A stretch of DNA of 61,681 bases from Clostridia bacterium (GTDB lineage Bacteria; Bacillota; Clostridia; Christensenellales; Aristaeellaceae): positions 1-61,681 of the forward strand of contig JAFUXH010000061.1 of NCBI GenBank assembly GCA_017470945.1, read 5' to 3'. Made by a program: the position numbers and the translations under genes. The notes below the pieces were generated by a model. The model was given only the letters and a program-made list of their open reading frames with translations, made no database searches and had not been told where the DNA came from. Of the stretch, positions 32,337-40,594 are shown in pieces; within the stretch, counting starts at the first letter, position 1, and every line of letters starts with the position of its first letter.

Positions 32337-33718
32337 AAAAAAGCCTGCGGTTTCAGCTGTCGCTGAGCAGCGCCCTGCCCGTGCTGCTGACGGTGTTTTT
32401 GATCAGCCTGTCCGCCCATTTTTTCATCCAGCGGCAGTTTGACCAATACATCACCGAGCAGCAGGCCGCCCATGCCGCCTCCCTGGCGGATTCCGTCGCT
32501 TCTCAGTATGACGGCGGCTGGAACCTGGATTATTTGCACGGCTTTGGCATGTACGCCCTGAGCGACGGCTATATCATGAAGGTGTACGACGCCGGCGGCG
32601 CAGCCGTTTGGGACGCGGAAAATCACGATATGACCCTGTGCCACGGGGTGATGGATTCCATCCTTTCCCGGATGCGGCAGCAAAAGCCCGGCACGAACGT
32701 GGATCTGGTCGATACGTCCTTTGATCTCACTTGGGACGCGGGCACGGCCATTGGCCGCGTAGCCATCCAATATTACACGCCCAATTACGCCCATGAGAGT
32801 GATTTTGGCTTTCTGCGGGCGCTGGATCAGCTGCTGATCTACGCCGCCATCGCCTCCCTGGTGATCGCGGTATTGATCGGCCTGTGGATGGCAAGGCGCA
32901 TCGCCCGCCCCATCACCGCCGCCACCCGGGCCGCCCGGGAAATCTCCATGGGACATTATGATACGCGCATCCCGGCGCACACCGGCTCAACGGAAATGAA
33001 AACGCTGACCTCCGCCGTCAACCACATGGCGGCGGAGCTGGAAAGCCAGGAGGAGCGCAAGCGGCGCATGACCACCGACGTGGCCCATGAATTGCGCACC
33101 CCCATCGCCAATATTTCCTCCTATCTGGAGGCCATGGCGGAGGGCGTATGGGAGCCGACGCCGGAAAGGCTGACCGAATGCCATCAGGAGGCCCGGCGCA
33201 TCGCGGGCATCGTGGGCCAGCTGGAAACGCTGCACCGCAGCGAGGAGCACGAATCGGCGGTGCACATAGCATCGGTTCCCGTCCGGCAGGTATGCGAATC
33301 GGCGGCGGCCTCCTTCGCCCGGGCGCTGGAGGAAAAAAATCAGCAGTGTGATATTGCCGGCGAAGATTTCATCCTGCAAACGGACAAGGATAAACTGCGC
33401 CAGATCCTGAATAACCTTTTATCCAACGCCATCAAATATTCCCCGGAGGGAACGGCCATCACGATCAACCTGTCCCACACGGAAAAAAAGGCCCGGATCC
33501 GCGTGCGGGATCAGGGCATTGGGATTCCCGAGGCGGAGCAAGCCTTGATTTTCGAGCGTTTTTACCGCACCGATTCATCCCGCAGCCGTCAGTCTGGCGG
33601 GGCGGGCATCGGCCTGGCCATCGTAAAAGCCCTGACCGAGCAATTGGGCGGGCAGATCACCGTGGAAAGCCGGGAAAACGAGGGCAGCGCCTTTACCGTT
33701 TCCCTGCCGCTGCAATAA
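32333..33718 (+). CDS. Sensor histidine kinase
   Basis: 461 aa: two membrane helices flanking an extracytoplasmic domain (~30-165), HAMP (ARRIARPITAATRAAREISMGHYDTRI), HisKA with H252 in DVAHELRTPIANI, and HATPase with NNLLSNAIKYSPEG (N box), DQGIGIPEAEQALIFERFYR (G1/F boxes) and GGAGIGLAIVKAL (G2). Partner of the preceding regulator. The signal is probably copper or envelope redox stress, from context only. Confidence 0.93.
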   Translation: MKKSLRFQLSLSSALPVLLTVFLISLSAHFFIQRQFDQYITEQQAAHAASLADSVASQYDGGWNLDYLHGFGMYALSDGYIMKVYDAGGAAVWDAENHDMTLCHGVMDSILSRMRQQKPGTNVDLVDTSFDLTWDAGTAIGRVAIQYYTPNYAHESDFGFLRALDQLLIYAAIASLVIAVLIGLWMARRIARPITAATRAAREISMGHYDTRIPAHTGSTEMKTLTSAVNHMAAELESQEERKRRMTTDVAHELRTPIANISSYLEAMAEGVWEPTPERLTECHQEARRIAGIVGQLETLHRSEEHESAVHIASVPVRQVCESAAASFARALEEKNQQCDIAGEDFILQTDKDKLRQILNNLLSNAIKYSPEGTAITINLSHTEKKARIRVRDQGIGIPEAEQALIFERFYRTDSSRSRQSGGAGIGLAIVKALTEQLGGQITVESRENEGSAFTVSLPLQ

Positions 33719-33724
33719 AAGCCT

Positions 33725-33822
33725 TGATGAAGAGGCAGCCGCCCGGAGGCGCTCGCTTTGCCGCCGGGCCGCAGCTGCAGCTGAGTCCATGCCGCTTGTT
33801 CCTGGCATGGACATTCATATGC
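33725..33822. terminator. Hairpins between convergent genes
   Basis: Two hairpins, CCCGG...CCGGG and GTCCATGCC/GGCATGGAC (9-bp stem, near 33785-33812), lie between the kinase and the rhodanese gene. No strong U-tract is present. Confidence 0.45.
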
Positions 33823-33852
33823 TATCCCATTCCATGAGATCAGGCCCTCCGT

Positions 33853-35253
33853 TCAATCCTCCGAAAGGGTGATGGTCACATCCCCCCGGCTGAGCAGATC
33901 AGCCATTTCCTGTTGGGAAAGATTCACGTGCCCCAGCCGGGTGTACGACCAGGAATTGGAGCCATAGAAAATCACGATCTGATCGCCGGAATAGAGCACG
34001 ATGTCTCCGCTGCCGGTGATCGTTTGCTCGTCGCTGCGCACGATGCGCTGCCCAATGGGGCCGACCTGCTCAAAGCCGCCGTACATGGCCATGGGAATGG
34101 TCAGCGGCAGCAGCGTTTTCAGCTCCTCCACGGAGACGTTTTGTTCCCACGTTACCGGAACCCAGGTTTCGCCAATATACAGGTGCATGCTGCTTTCCTC
34201 CTCTGTGATTTGATTGAGAATATCCCAAATCGCGCCCATCGCTTCAAAGTAGTGCTTCGGGAAAGCGTTGTCGCCGCGGGCCTGAATGCTGGTTCCGTCC
34301 GTCAGGGTGATGTAAAGCCAAAAACCCTCGCCGTCCAGCACGAAGGGCTGGGATTCGCTGAATCCATCCCAGGAGGTCACGTCGTAGGCGTCGATCACGC
34401 GCAGGAGCGCGTCGGCTACGTCTGTGCTGATGGGCTGCTCCTGCTCGTCGTTGATGGAAACATGATAACCGTCCGCGTCCAGAGAGATGAGATAGGAATC
34501 GTAATTGATTTCTCCGTTGCGGTACGCGAAAAATGTGGAAATCGCCCGGACTGGCGTCAGCGTGACGCGCAGCGCCTCATCCACGGATACGGTGTAAAGG
34601 CTGTTCTCGTTGTCTATGATGGGGGAGCGCCCGTAAATCGCGGCGGTGGTGACGCCCGGCTTCAGCCCGGTGAAGGAAACGATATAGTCAAAAGACGCGC
34701 CGTCAATTTCCTCCGCGTGCTCTTCAAATTCATACCGCGCTTCCCAGCGGACGATGGCGGGGTCATCCACCTGGACGGAATATTCGTAGCCACCGCCGGA
34801 GAAAGAGGAGAAGATCAGCACAGCGCCCGCTTCGTTCGCCGCCGCTTCTTCCTCCGTCGTCACGATTTCTCCCGTCCAGTCCAGGATCCCGCCGAATTCG
34901 TAAAGGTTCGTATAGCCCATCGCGGCCAGCTTCTCCGCCGCCTGTTTGGACCGGTTTCCGCTCCGGCAGTAGATCAGGATGATCTGGTCGCGGTCCGGCA
35001 GGGCCTCCGGGGGATCCTGGCCGATGGACTCATTGGGGATCAGGATCGCCCCGGGGATGTGCCCGGCGTCATACTCGTCCTGCCTGCGAACGTCCACGAT
35101 CACGTGGCCATCGTCCCTTGCCATCATTTCTTGGGCGGTTTCCTGATCGATCCGGGTATAGGAACCCGCCGCGGGTTCGCCGCTGGCCTTCTGTTCGCAC
35201 CCGGTCAGCAGCAGGATGCCGGCAATCAGGAAAAGAACAAGAGTTTTTTTCAT
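33853..35253 (-). CDS. Lipoprotein fusion: rhodanese - middle domains - cyclophilin-like
   Basis: 466 aa. Lipobox LLTGC19. Residues ~32-130 form a rhodanese domain with active-site loop C96RSGNRS and GHIPGAILIPN. Residues ~145-245 are a beta domain resembling chagasin-type inhibitors (AVLIFSSFSGGGYEYSV...FTGLKPGVTTAAIYG). Residues ~245-355 are a clostridial domain of unknown role (WDGFSESQPFVLDGEGFWLYITLTDG). The last ~110 residues match the cyclophilin_like fold (MHLYIGETWVPVTW...IPMAMYGGFEQVGPIG...NSWSYTRLGHV). Each part occurs separately in clostridia; the four-part fusion is unusual. RBS AAAGGGAG; start chosen by the signal peptide. Confidence 0.82.
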   Translation of the reverse strand: MKKTLVLFLIAGILLLTGCEQKASGEPAAGSYTRIDQETAQEMMARDDGHVIVDVRRQDEYDAGHIPGAILIPNESIGQDPPEALPDRDQIILIYCRSGNRSKQAAEKLAAMGYTNLYEFGGILDWTGEIVTTEEEAAANEAGAVLIFSSFSGGGYEYSVQVDDPAIVRWEARYEFEEHAEEIDGASFDYIVSFTGLKPGVTTAAIYGRSPIIDNENSLYTVSVDEALRVTLTPVRAISTFFAYRNGEINYDSYLISLDADGYHVSINDEQEQPISTDVADALLRVIDAYDVTSWDGFSESQPFVLDGEGFWLYITLTDGTSIQARGDNAFPKHYFEAMGAIWDILNQITEEESSMHLYIGETWVPVTWEQNVSVEELKTLLPLTIPMAMYGGFEQVGPIGQRIVRSDEQTITGSGDIVLYSGDQIVIFYGSNSWSYTRLGHVNLSQQEMADLLSRGDVTITLSED

Positions 35254-35277
35254 TTTGCGCTCCCTTTCTGATGAAAA

Positions 35278-35369
35278 ATTCATCCGGATGAATCTTTTCA
35301 TCCATCAACGGTATCTCCATTTCCTGCAGCTCACAGTCATTATTATAGGAGAACAGGGAATTTTGTCAA
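35278..35369 (-). promoter_or_regulatory. Promoter and 16-bp palindrome of the rhodanese fusion gene
   Basis: Minus strand -35 TTGACA (35369-35364), 16-bp spacer, -10 TATAAT (35347-35342). Between promoter and gene lies the perfect palindrome ATTCATCCGGATGAAT (35278-35293) with a further GATGAAAAG/CTTTTCATC motif, a candidate repressor site. Confidence 0.65.
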
Positions 35370-35511
35370 CGCGCTGAAAAAACTGTTCATCAACAAACGC
35401 TTTCGGGGATAAACCGTATACGAAAAAACGGCTTCCAAGCAAATGTGCGCTGGAAGCCGTGGCGATGGAAGCGACCTCAGAAGAAAATCCGGCCTTTGGG
35501 CATGGACGCGT

Positions 35512-36003
35512 TTAGAGAGGGGCCTTGAAAAGAAGCAGGACAAGGCCGGCGACGATCGCCGCCCCGGCAATCCAAATGAGCGTCAGGATCCCCCGCTTGC
35601 GCAGCACCTGTTTCCAGGTTTGCACGAAGGGGATCCCCTCCGTGCCGGGAATGATCCAGAAGGCGCTGTGCCCCACCCACAGCCGATCGATGATGATGCC
35701 GTCGAACCAGTTCATGACCTCTAAAAACAACAGCGCCTGCGCATAGGCGGGTCCGAACGAACGGACGCCGTTCCATAGGCCGATGATCAGCAGCAAGGCG
35801 CAGAGCATGACCAGGAAAAACGGGGGCATGAAGCGCTTCCGCTTCCGATTCACGGTTTCCCGGTCTGTCAGCCCCAGCTCATATACCTTTTCCTGCACGG
35901 GCTTGGGATAAAAGAACAGCCCGTTCAGGGCGTTGCCGCCCACGCCGAGCTTCACCATCAGGGTGAACAGCGCGCAGAATAAGCACAATTGAAGCAGGAT
36001 CAT
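35512..36003 (-). CDS. Small integral membrane protein, paralogue group M
   Basis: 163 aa with four predicted helices (ILLQLCLFCALFTLMVKLGV, FFLVMLCALLLIIGLWNGVRSFG, QALLFLEVMNWFDGIIIDRLWV, GILTLIWIAGAAIVAGLVLLLF). It resembles the 23195 and 24275 products in helix order, the WxGVR motif after helix 2 and a conserved acidic residue in helix 3. AAAAGGAGGG precedes ATG 36003. Last gene of the minus-strand run that starts near 42037. Confidence 0.7.
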   Translation of the reverse strand: MILLQLCLFCALFTLMVKLGVGGNALNGLFFYPKPVQEKVYELGLTDRETVNRKRKRFMPPFFLVMLCALLLIIGLWNGVRSFGPAYAQALLFLEVMNWFDGIIIDRLWVGHSAFWIIPGTEGIPFVQTWKQVLRKRGILTLIWIAGAAIVAGLVLLLFKAPL

Positions 36004-36017
36004 ACCAGCCCTCCTTT

Positions 36018-36785
36018 TCAGACAGGCGTTTCCATGAATTCGTCGATGGCCTTCAATACGGGAACAGCGTATGCGTCCCCGCCGAACAGCCATTGCTCGT
36101 GCTGCATATCGAACGAACGAATTTCCGGGTCGCGGAAGTATTTCTTATACCGGTTCAGGTATTTTTCGCCCATCTTCGAGGCATAGATGAAATGGGCCTT
36201 GGTGTGCTCCACGTGGATATCGTCCTGCAGCCAGGTGAGCAGATCGGTGTAATATTCATTCTTGATGGATTCGGGGGAAAACTTTTCAAAGCAGGCCATG
36301 AATCTGTCCGCCATTTCGTCGCTCATTTCAAAGAAGTCTTTGAGCTTTTCCCGGGTTTTGGCCTTTTTCTTTTCGCCCCGGGTGAAGCTGGTCAGCAGCG
36401 GCACCACCAGCTTGGATTGCAGCCACGCGCTGAAGCGGCCGCTCTGGTCCAGATCCGGGCTGCCGAAAATGCCATGATCCAGGTGCACCTTTTGCCGCTG
36501 GATCAATTGCCCCACGAAGGTTGAGCCCAGGGAGGAGCCGATGGCCCCGTCGATGCGGCCGCCGAAATTTTCCTGGATATACTTTTCGATCTTTTCAGTG
36601 ACGGTCAGCATGTCGGGGAAGATCGAACCGCTTCCGTCAAAGCCGTCGTAATTCACGCAGACCAGGTGGTATTTTTCGGAAAGCCTTTCCAGCACGGAGC
36701 CGAAGTTCGTTTGGTAATCGCAGGCCGTACCTGGCAGCAGGAACAATACTTTGCCCGTCATGAGGCCCATTTCGTCAAATTGCAT
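36018..36785 (-). CDS. Alpha/beta hydrolase-like protein
   Basis: 255 aa: LFLLPGTACDYQTNF (oxyanion region), VCVNYDGFDG, and nucleophile elbow GSSLGST. A candidate His lies in QHEQWLFG at the end. The region between is long and helical, like a lid. Substrate unknown. Start ATG 36785 is set by GAGGATAG upstream and by homology start. Lies 14 nt after the methyltransferase gene. Confidence 0.7.
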   Translation of the reverse strand: MQFDEMGLMTGKVLFLLPGTACDYQTNFGSVLERLSEKYHLVCVNYDGFDGSGSIFPDMLTVTEKIEKYIQENFGGRIDGAIGSSLGSTFVGQLIQRQKVHLDHGIFGSPDLDQSGRFSAWLQSKLVVPLLTSFTRGEKKKAKTREKLKDFFEMSDEMADRFMACFEKFSPESIKNEYYTDLLTWLQDDIHVEHTKAHFIYASKMGEKYLNRYKKYFRDPEIRSFDMQHEQWLFGGDAYAVPVLKAIDEFMETPV

Positions 36786-36799
36786 GGCGCTATCCTCCC

Positions 36800-37480
36800 T
36801 CACTTGACGCAGCGGAAGCAGGCGATGCCTTCCACGCGCGTGACCTCCGCCTGGCTGTACATGCCCTTCAGCCTATCCCGCAGGCTGCTTTCCGTTTCAT
36901 AAGGCGGGGTAAAAAAGCCCTTGGGCTGATAGAGATGCCGGATACACCAATCCGTTCTCCCGCAGCCGCCCCGCACATAGAAGCAGCCGCAGAAGACGCC
37001 GCCCTTTTTCAGCACCCGGCAGGTCTCTCGGTAGGCCGCCTCCTTCTCCGGGAAGGCGTGGAAGCCGTTCAGGGACAGCACGATATCAAAGCTCTCGTCC
37101 GGGAACGGCAGCTGACCTACGTCCCCTTGCTGAAAACGCACGTTCCGGATGCCCAGGCGCTCCGCCCGCTGCTGGGCCGCGCCCATCATGGCCTCGGAAT
37201 AATCCAGGCAGGTGACGGATGCCTTTGGCAAGCCCTGATAGACCGGCATGGTTAGCACGCCGGTGCCCACCGGCACTTCCAGCAGCTTTCCGGAAAAATC
37301 CTCCGGGATGCCGGATAAGGCCTGCTCCAGATACCGCCTGTTTTTTTCGCCGTCCATATTCCACACGACGCGGCAGATGGCCTTGCCCAGGAACGTGGAA
37401 TAGGTCATCATGCCGTCGTAGAAGCCGGACTTGACGCCCGTTACCTTGTAAGCGTTTTTGATTTGTTCATGCCGGGTCAT
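36800..37480 (-). CDS. Class I SAM-dependent methyltransferase
   Basis: 226 aa. Motif I LLEVPVGTGVLTMPVY, motif II VTCLDYSEAMM, motif III FQQGDVGQLPFPDESFDIVLSLNGFHAFPEKEAAYRETCRVLKKGGVFCGCFYVRG, i.e. Methyltransf_11/UbiE type. Probably methylates a small molecule. A second member of the same type is at 39087-39704. Confidence 0.85.
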   Translation of the reverse strand: MTRHEQIKNAYKVTGVKSGFYDGMMTYSTFLGKAICRVVWNMDGEKNRRYLEQALSGIPEDFSGKLLEVPVGTGVLTMPVYQGLPKASVTCLDYSEAMMGAAQQRAERLGIRNVRFQQGDVGQLPFPDESFDIVLSLNGFHAFPEKEAAYRETCRVLKKGGVFCGCFYVRGGCGRTDWCIRHLYQPKGFFTPPYETESSLRDRLKGMYSQAEVTRVEGIACFRCVK

Positions 37481-37496
37481 GTTGATCGCCTCCGTT

Positions 37497-37790
37497 TCAT
37501 TTTTTCCCGACCAGCGGCGTGGAGCCGCCCAGGCCCAGCCGCGCGGCCTCCCGACGCTCCATGAAAGCGCCGGCCCACAGCGCGGGCATCCTGGATTTTA
37601 AGCGCCTGGTTTTTGGAATCAGGCTTCACGGCTTTTTCCTTCTGAACCCGTCAGGAACCGTGTGACTTCGCGGCAGAACCGCTCCGGGAACATCAGCACC
37701 AATTCCGCGTGGGCCAGCCGAGGGAACTCCCGCACGGCCGTTTGCGGATACGCCCGCTGGGTATACGCCAAATTGTTCTTCCGCGCTCCT
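37497..37790 (-). pseudogene. Remnants of an alpha/beta hydrolase and unknown C-terminal piece
   Basis: In one frame (37790-37619) the sequence reads LAYTQRAYPQTAVREFPRLAHAELVLMFPERFCREVTRFLTG and stops. This is the usual His-containing C-terminus of an alpha/beta hydrolase without the rest of the protein. A second short frame (37562-37497, MERREAARLGLGGSTPLVGKK) follows. The ~325-bp stretch between the methyltransferase and the next membrane protein holds nothing else recognisable. Confidence 0.5.
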
Positions 37791-37805
37791 TCCTTCGCGC
37801 CGGTA

Positions 37806-38297
37806 TCAGAACAGGCTGCCCACGCCCGCCACGATCAGCGCCGACAGGGGGCAGACCAGGAAGGTCCAGCCCAGGGCGTGCTCCGGGATCGCCAGGGTTT
37901 TCAGCCATTCCCGGCGTTCCCAGGCCCTGCAGCCTTCCGCGCCGCGGATCATGTGCCGCACCTTGCCGGGCAGCCAGCAATCCAGGATCACAAAATCGCT
38001 GACGCTGACCAGGGTCATTTCCACATAGCCCGTGATGAACAGGTTCCAAAAGCCCGTCACGCCGGCAGCGCCCGCGCTGATCCCCCAATACAGAAACATC
38101 AGCAGATACAGCGGATAGAGCAGCAGCTTCATTTTTTTCACGTCTCTCTGATCCACGTATGGCGCGGCGGCTTTTCGGATTTCCTTGGGGAACATGGTGC
38201 TGTACGCCTGGGGCCACAGCAGGAAGCCCACGCCCACCACCGCGTTGAACAGCAGGGACATTGCCGCGCCGTCCAGGATCGTTCTGAGCCAATTCAT
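37806..38297 (-). CDS. Small integral membrane protein, paralogue group M
   Basis: 163 aa with four helices; LYPLYLLMFLYWGISAGAAGVTGFWNLFITGYVEMTLVSVSDFVILDCW is the central pair. Same size and layout as the other group M proteins, and adjacent to an alpha/beta hydrolase remnant in the same way as the intact pairs. GGAAAAGAAG RBS. Function unknown. Confidence 0.68.
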   Translation of the reverse strand: MNWLRTILDGAAMSLLFNAVVGVGFLLWPQAYSTMFPKEIRKAAAPYVDQRDVKKMKLLLYPLYLLMFLYWGISAGAAGVTGFWNLFITGYVEMTLVSVSDFVILDCWLPGKVRHMIRGAEGCRAWERREWLKTLAIPEHALGWTFLVCPLSALIVAGVGSLF

Positions 38298-38357
38298 CTT
38301 CTTTTCCTCCGGATAAGCTTTGGCCTGGGGCCGGGATTGCCCGCGGCCGCTTTGGGT

Positions 38358-39002
38358 TCAGCCCGCTTCCTTTTCCTTCCGTTTGTAGCCGCAGTCGCAG
38401 TACGGCCCGCCGGATGCGAGCGTGTATTGCCTAACGAAGCGCGCCGCGCCGCCTGCGTCGCTCATGGCGTAGTCCAGGCGGCACATGGCGGGAACGTATT
38501 CAAACAAATGAAGCTCCCGCATCAGCGTGCAGATGCCGCAGCGGGTGAACCGCGCCTCATAGCCGCTGCCGTCGGGGTAGGGCAGATAATCCATGTTCCA
38601 GGAATAAGGGTTCCGATCGGCGGCGCGCAGCGCGGCGGCGGCCTGTATGCCCCGCACGTCCTTTTCGCTGAATTTTCTTTTCCCACTCATCCGGCAGAAC
38701 CAGCGCGTGGCGGGGGTCATCATGGCGTCGTTATAATATTTTGTCGCCTGATCCACGGATGGTTTTTGCCGCAGATGCAGCAGGAAACTCGACAGCATGG
38801 CGCAGCTGACGATGTTCATTTGGAAGCGGTCGCCCTTCTCAAAGGCGGGCAGCTTCCCGATGATTTCTTTGTATTGCGCTTTGGCCTTCTTTGTGATTTC
38901 CTTGGCCGATGTCGGATCAATGCCCAGCACGTTTGTCAGATTTCTTTGAAACGACCGCCGGAACAGCAGCCACATGCCCAGCGGCATCCCTGCGTACTTC
39001 AT
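38358..39002 (-). CDS. L-2-amino-thiazoline-4-carboxylate hydrolase-like protein
   Basis: 214 aa. The C-terminal half FTRCGICTLMRELHLFEYVPAMCRLDYAMSDAGGAARFVRQYTLASGGPYCDCGYKRK has the Cys/Asp pattern of the ATC_hydrolase family, whose founding member opens the thiazoline ring to give a cysteine precursor. Most family members are uncharacterised, so a link to the cysteine locus at 7-14 kb is only a suggestion. AAAAGGAG precedes ATG 39002. Confidence 0.65.
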   Translation of the reverse strand: MKYAGMPLGMWLLFRRSFQRNLTNVLGIDPTSAKEITKKAKAQYKEIIGKLPAFEKGDRFQMNIVSCAMLSSFLLHLRQKPSVDQATKYYNDAMMTPATRWFCRMSGKRKFSEKDVRGIQAAAALRAADRNPYSWNMDYLPYPDGSGYEARFTRCGICTLMRELHLFEYVPAMCRLDYAMSDAGGAARFVRQYTLASGGPYCDCGYKRKEKEAG

Positions 39003-39086
39003 ACCGATCTCCTTTTCCTTTTGTGCGATCACGGTGATCCAGGGCTTGGACGGGTGATGATTTGACCGCGCCCGGGGAAAGCCATC

Positions 39087-39704
39087 TTATTGCGGCGCGG
39101 CTTCCTTCCGCGCGCACTCCGTGTACATCAGCGTGATGCGGGCGGCCATCTCCTGGCTGAAGGTCACATGCCAGCCATGCGCCTCCAAAAACCGCAGGTA
39201 TTCCCCGCCCGTCCATTGATGCTCGAAGCGGACCCCCGCGATCTTCAATATCCCCGACCAAACGCGGCTCAGCAGCGTGCCCTTGTGCTCCACAAAATTG
39301 GGGGCGATCAGCAGCCCGCCGGGCCGCAGCACCCGGTCGATTTCCCGCAGCGCCTTTTCCGGGTCCGGCACGATGTGCAGGGCGTTGGCGATGATCACCG
39401 CGTCAAAGGCGGCGTTTCCGTAGGGCAGGTTCATGGCGTCCGCCACCTCGAAGGTTAGGTTGGGGAGGGCGTCGCCCTTTTTCGCCTGGGCGATCATGCC
39501 GTCGGAATAATCCGTGGCGATCATTTTTTTGGCCGCCGGGGCCACGTGCCGCGCAAGCAAGCCCGGGCCGGTGGCGATCTCCAGCACCTCCAGGCCCTGG
39601 ATTTTTTCCGGGATGCGCCGGTACATGAAATCGTAAATGTGCTAATCGGCTTTCATGGCGCGCTTGTAGATAGGCGCATACAGATCCCACAATTTTTTCT
39701 TCAT
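39087..39704 (-). pseudogene. SAM-dependent methyltransferase interrupted by an in-frame TAG
   Basis: From ATG 39704 (overlapping the stop of the MBL gene, ATGA) the frame runs MKKKLWDLYAPIYKRAMKAD, meets TAG at 39644-39642 (codon 21), and continues without shift as HIYDFMYRRIPEKIQGLEVLEIATGPGLLARHVAP to 39087, 206 codons in all. Motifs of a Methyltransf_11 enzyme are intact downstream (LEIATGPG, TDYSDGMIAQA, ADAMNLPYGNAAFDAVIIANALHIVPDPEKALREI). Either a recent nonsense mutation, with possible restart at Met27 (39626), or suppression. Sequencing error cannot be excluded. Confidence 0.75.
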
Positions 39705-40573
39705 GCCTGCGCCGCTTTCTTCTTCGCCAGCCGTCCGCCGCGGGCGTTCGCTTCCGTATCCTCGTCCTCCACGTAGCCGTCATACGGCGCCTCGGGATCG
39801 GTGTAATGCTGCGTGAAGGGCTTGCAGATTTTTTCCCGGTGGGCAAAGACGAAATCCAGATCGTCCGTCCAGCCGGTGTGCCCGGTGATGACCGCGATGG
39901 TTTTTTTCCGGGCGCGGATATTTTCCTCCAACTTTGCCAGGGAACGGAGGGCCAGCTTGTTATCCTCCGCCAGGGTGCTGATAAAGCTGTAGCCGCCATC
40001 CGCGCCGAACCAGATGGTGTCACCGGTGAAGAGATACTTGTCGTCGATCAGGTAGACCATATGCCCCCAGGTGTGGCCCGGCACCAGGATGCATTCGATC
40101 CGGATATCGTCGATATAGAAAACCTGCCCGTCCTTGAGCAGCGTCTTTTTGTTGTTCATCTTTACCCGGGGCAGCTTGTACAGGCCGTGAAACACCTTCC
40201 GCCGTTTTTCGCCGGTCAGGTAGCGGTTTTCGATTTCACTGATATACACCGTCGCGTTCCGGAACAGCAATTCGCTGTCTTCCTCCAAAGCGCCCACGTG
40301 GTCGGTATCCTGATGGGTGATCAGGAGATCCCGGATGGAGGCCGGGTCGATATCCAGCCAGCCCATTTTCTCCTGCAGGCGGGCGTAGTTGTAGCCCGCG
40401 TCGATCATGATGGTTTTCCCGTTTTTGGTGTAGAAAAAGATGTTGGCCACCCATTCCCGCACGCAGGCCACATGATCGTCGATCCAGCCGGTATTCAGGG
40501 GCTTGAAGATCGCTTTGCCCTGAAACATGGCGCTCATGGATTTCTTTTGATGTTCTGAATCTTTCCGTGCCAT
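39701..40573 (-). CDS. MBL-fold metallo-hydrolase
   Basis: 290 aa. Metal-binding signature THQDTDHVG (HxDxDH with Gln replacing the first His-type residue: H-Q-D-T-D-H), second ligand in PGHTWGHMVYL, third in FTGDTIWF, fourth in VITGHTGW. Lysine-rich C-terminal tail. Glyoxalase II/lactonase-like group; substrate unknown. Upstream coupled gene of the interrupted methyltransferase. Confidence 0.83.
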   Translation of the reverse strand: MARKDSEHQKKSMSAMFQGKAIFKPLNTGWIDDHVACVREWVANIFFYTKNGKTIMIDAGYNYARLQEKMGWLDIDPASIRDLLITHQDTDHVGALEEDSELLFRNATVYISEIENRYLTGEKRRKVFHGLYKLPRVKMNNKKTLLKDGQVFYIDDIRIECILVPGHTWGHMVYLIDDKYLFTGDTIWFGADGGYSFISTLAEDNKLALRSLAKLEENIRARKKTIAVITGHTGWTDDLDFVFAHREKICKPFTQHYTDPEAPYDGYVEDEDTEANARGGRLAKKKAAQA

Positions 40574-40594
40574 ACGTCCCCTCCGATCCTACGC

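Noticed and set aside
39087-39704. TAG codon 21 as pyrrolysine
   Set aside because: The enzyme is an ordinary Methyltransf_11 type, not a methylamine methyltransferase, and no pyl genes are in the window; mutation is simpler.
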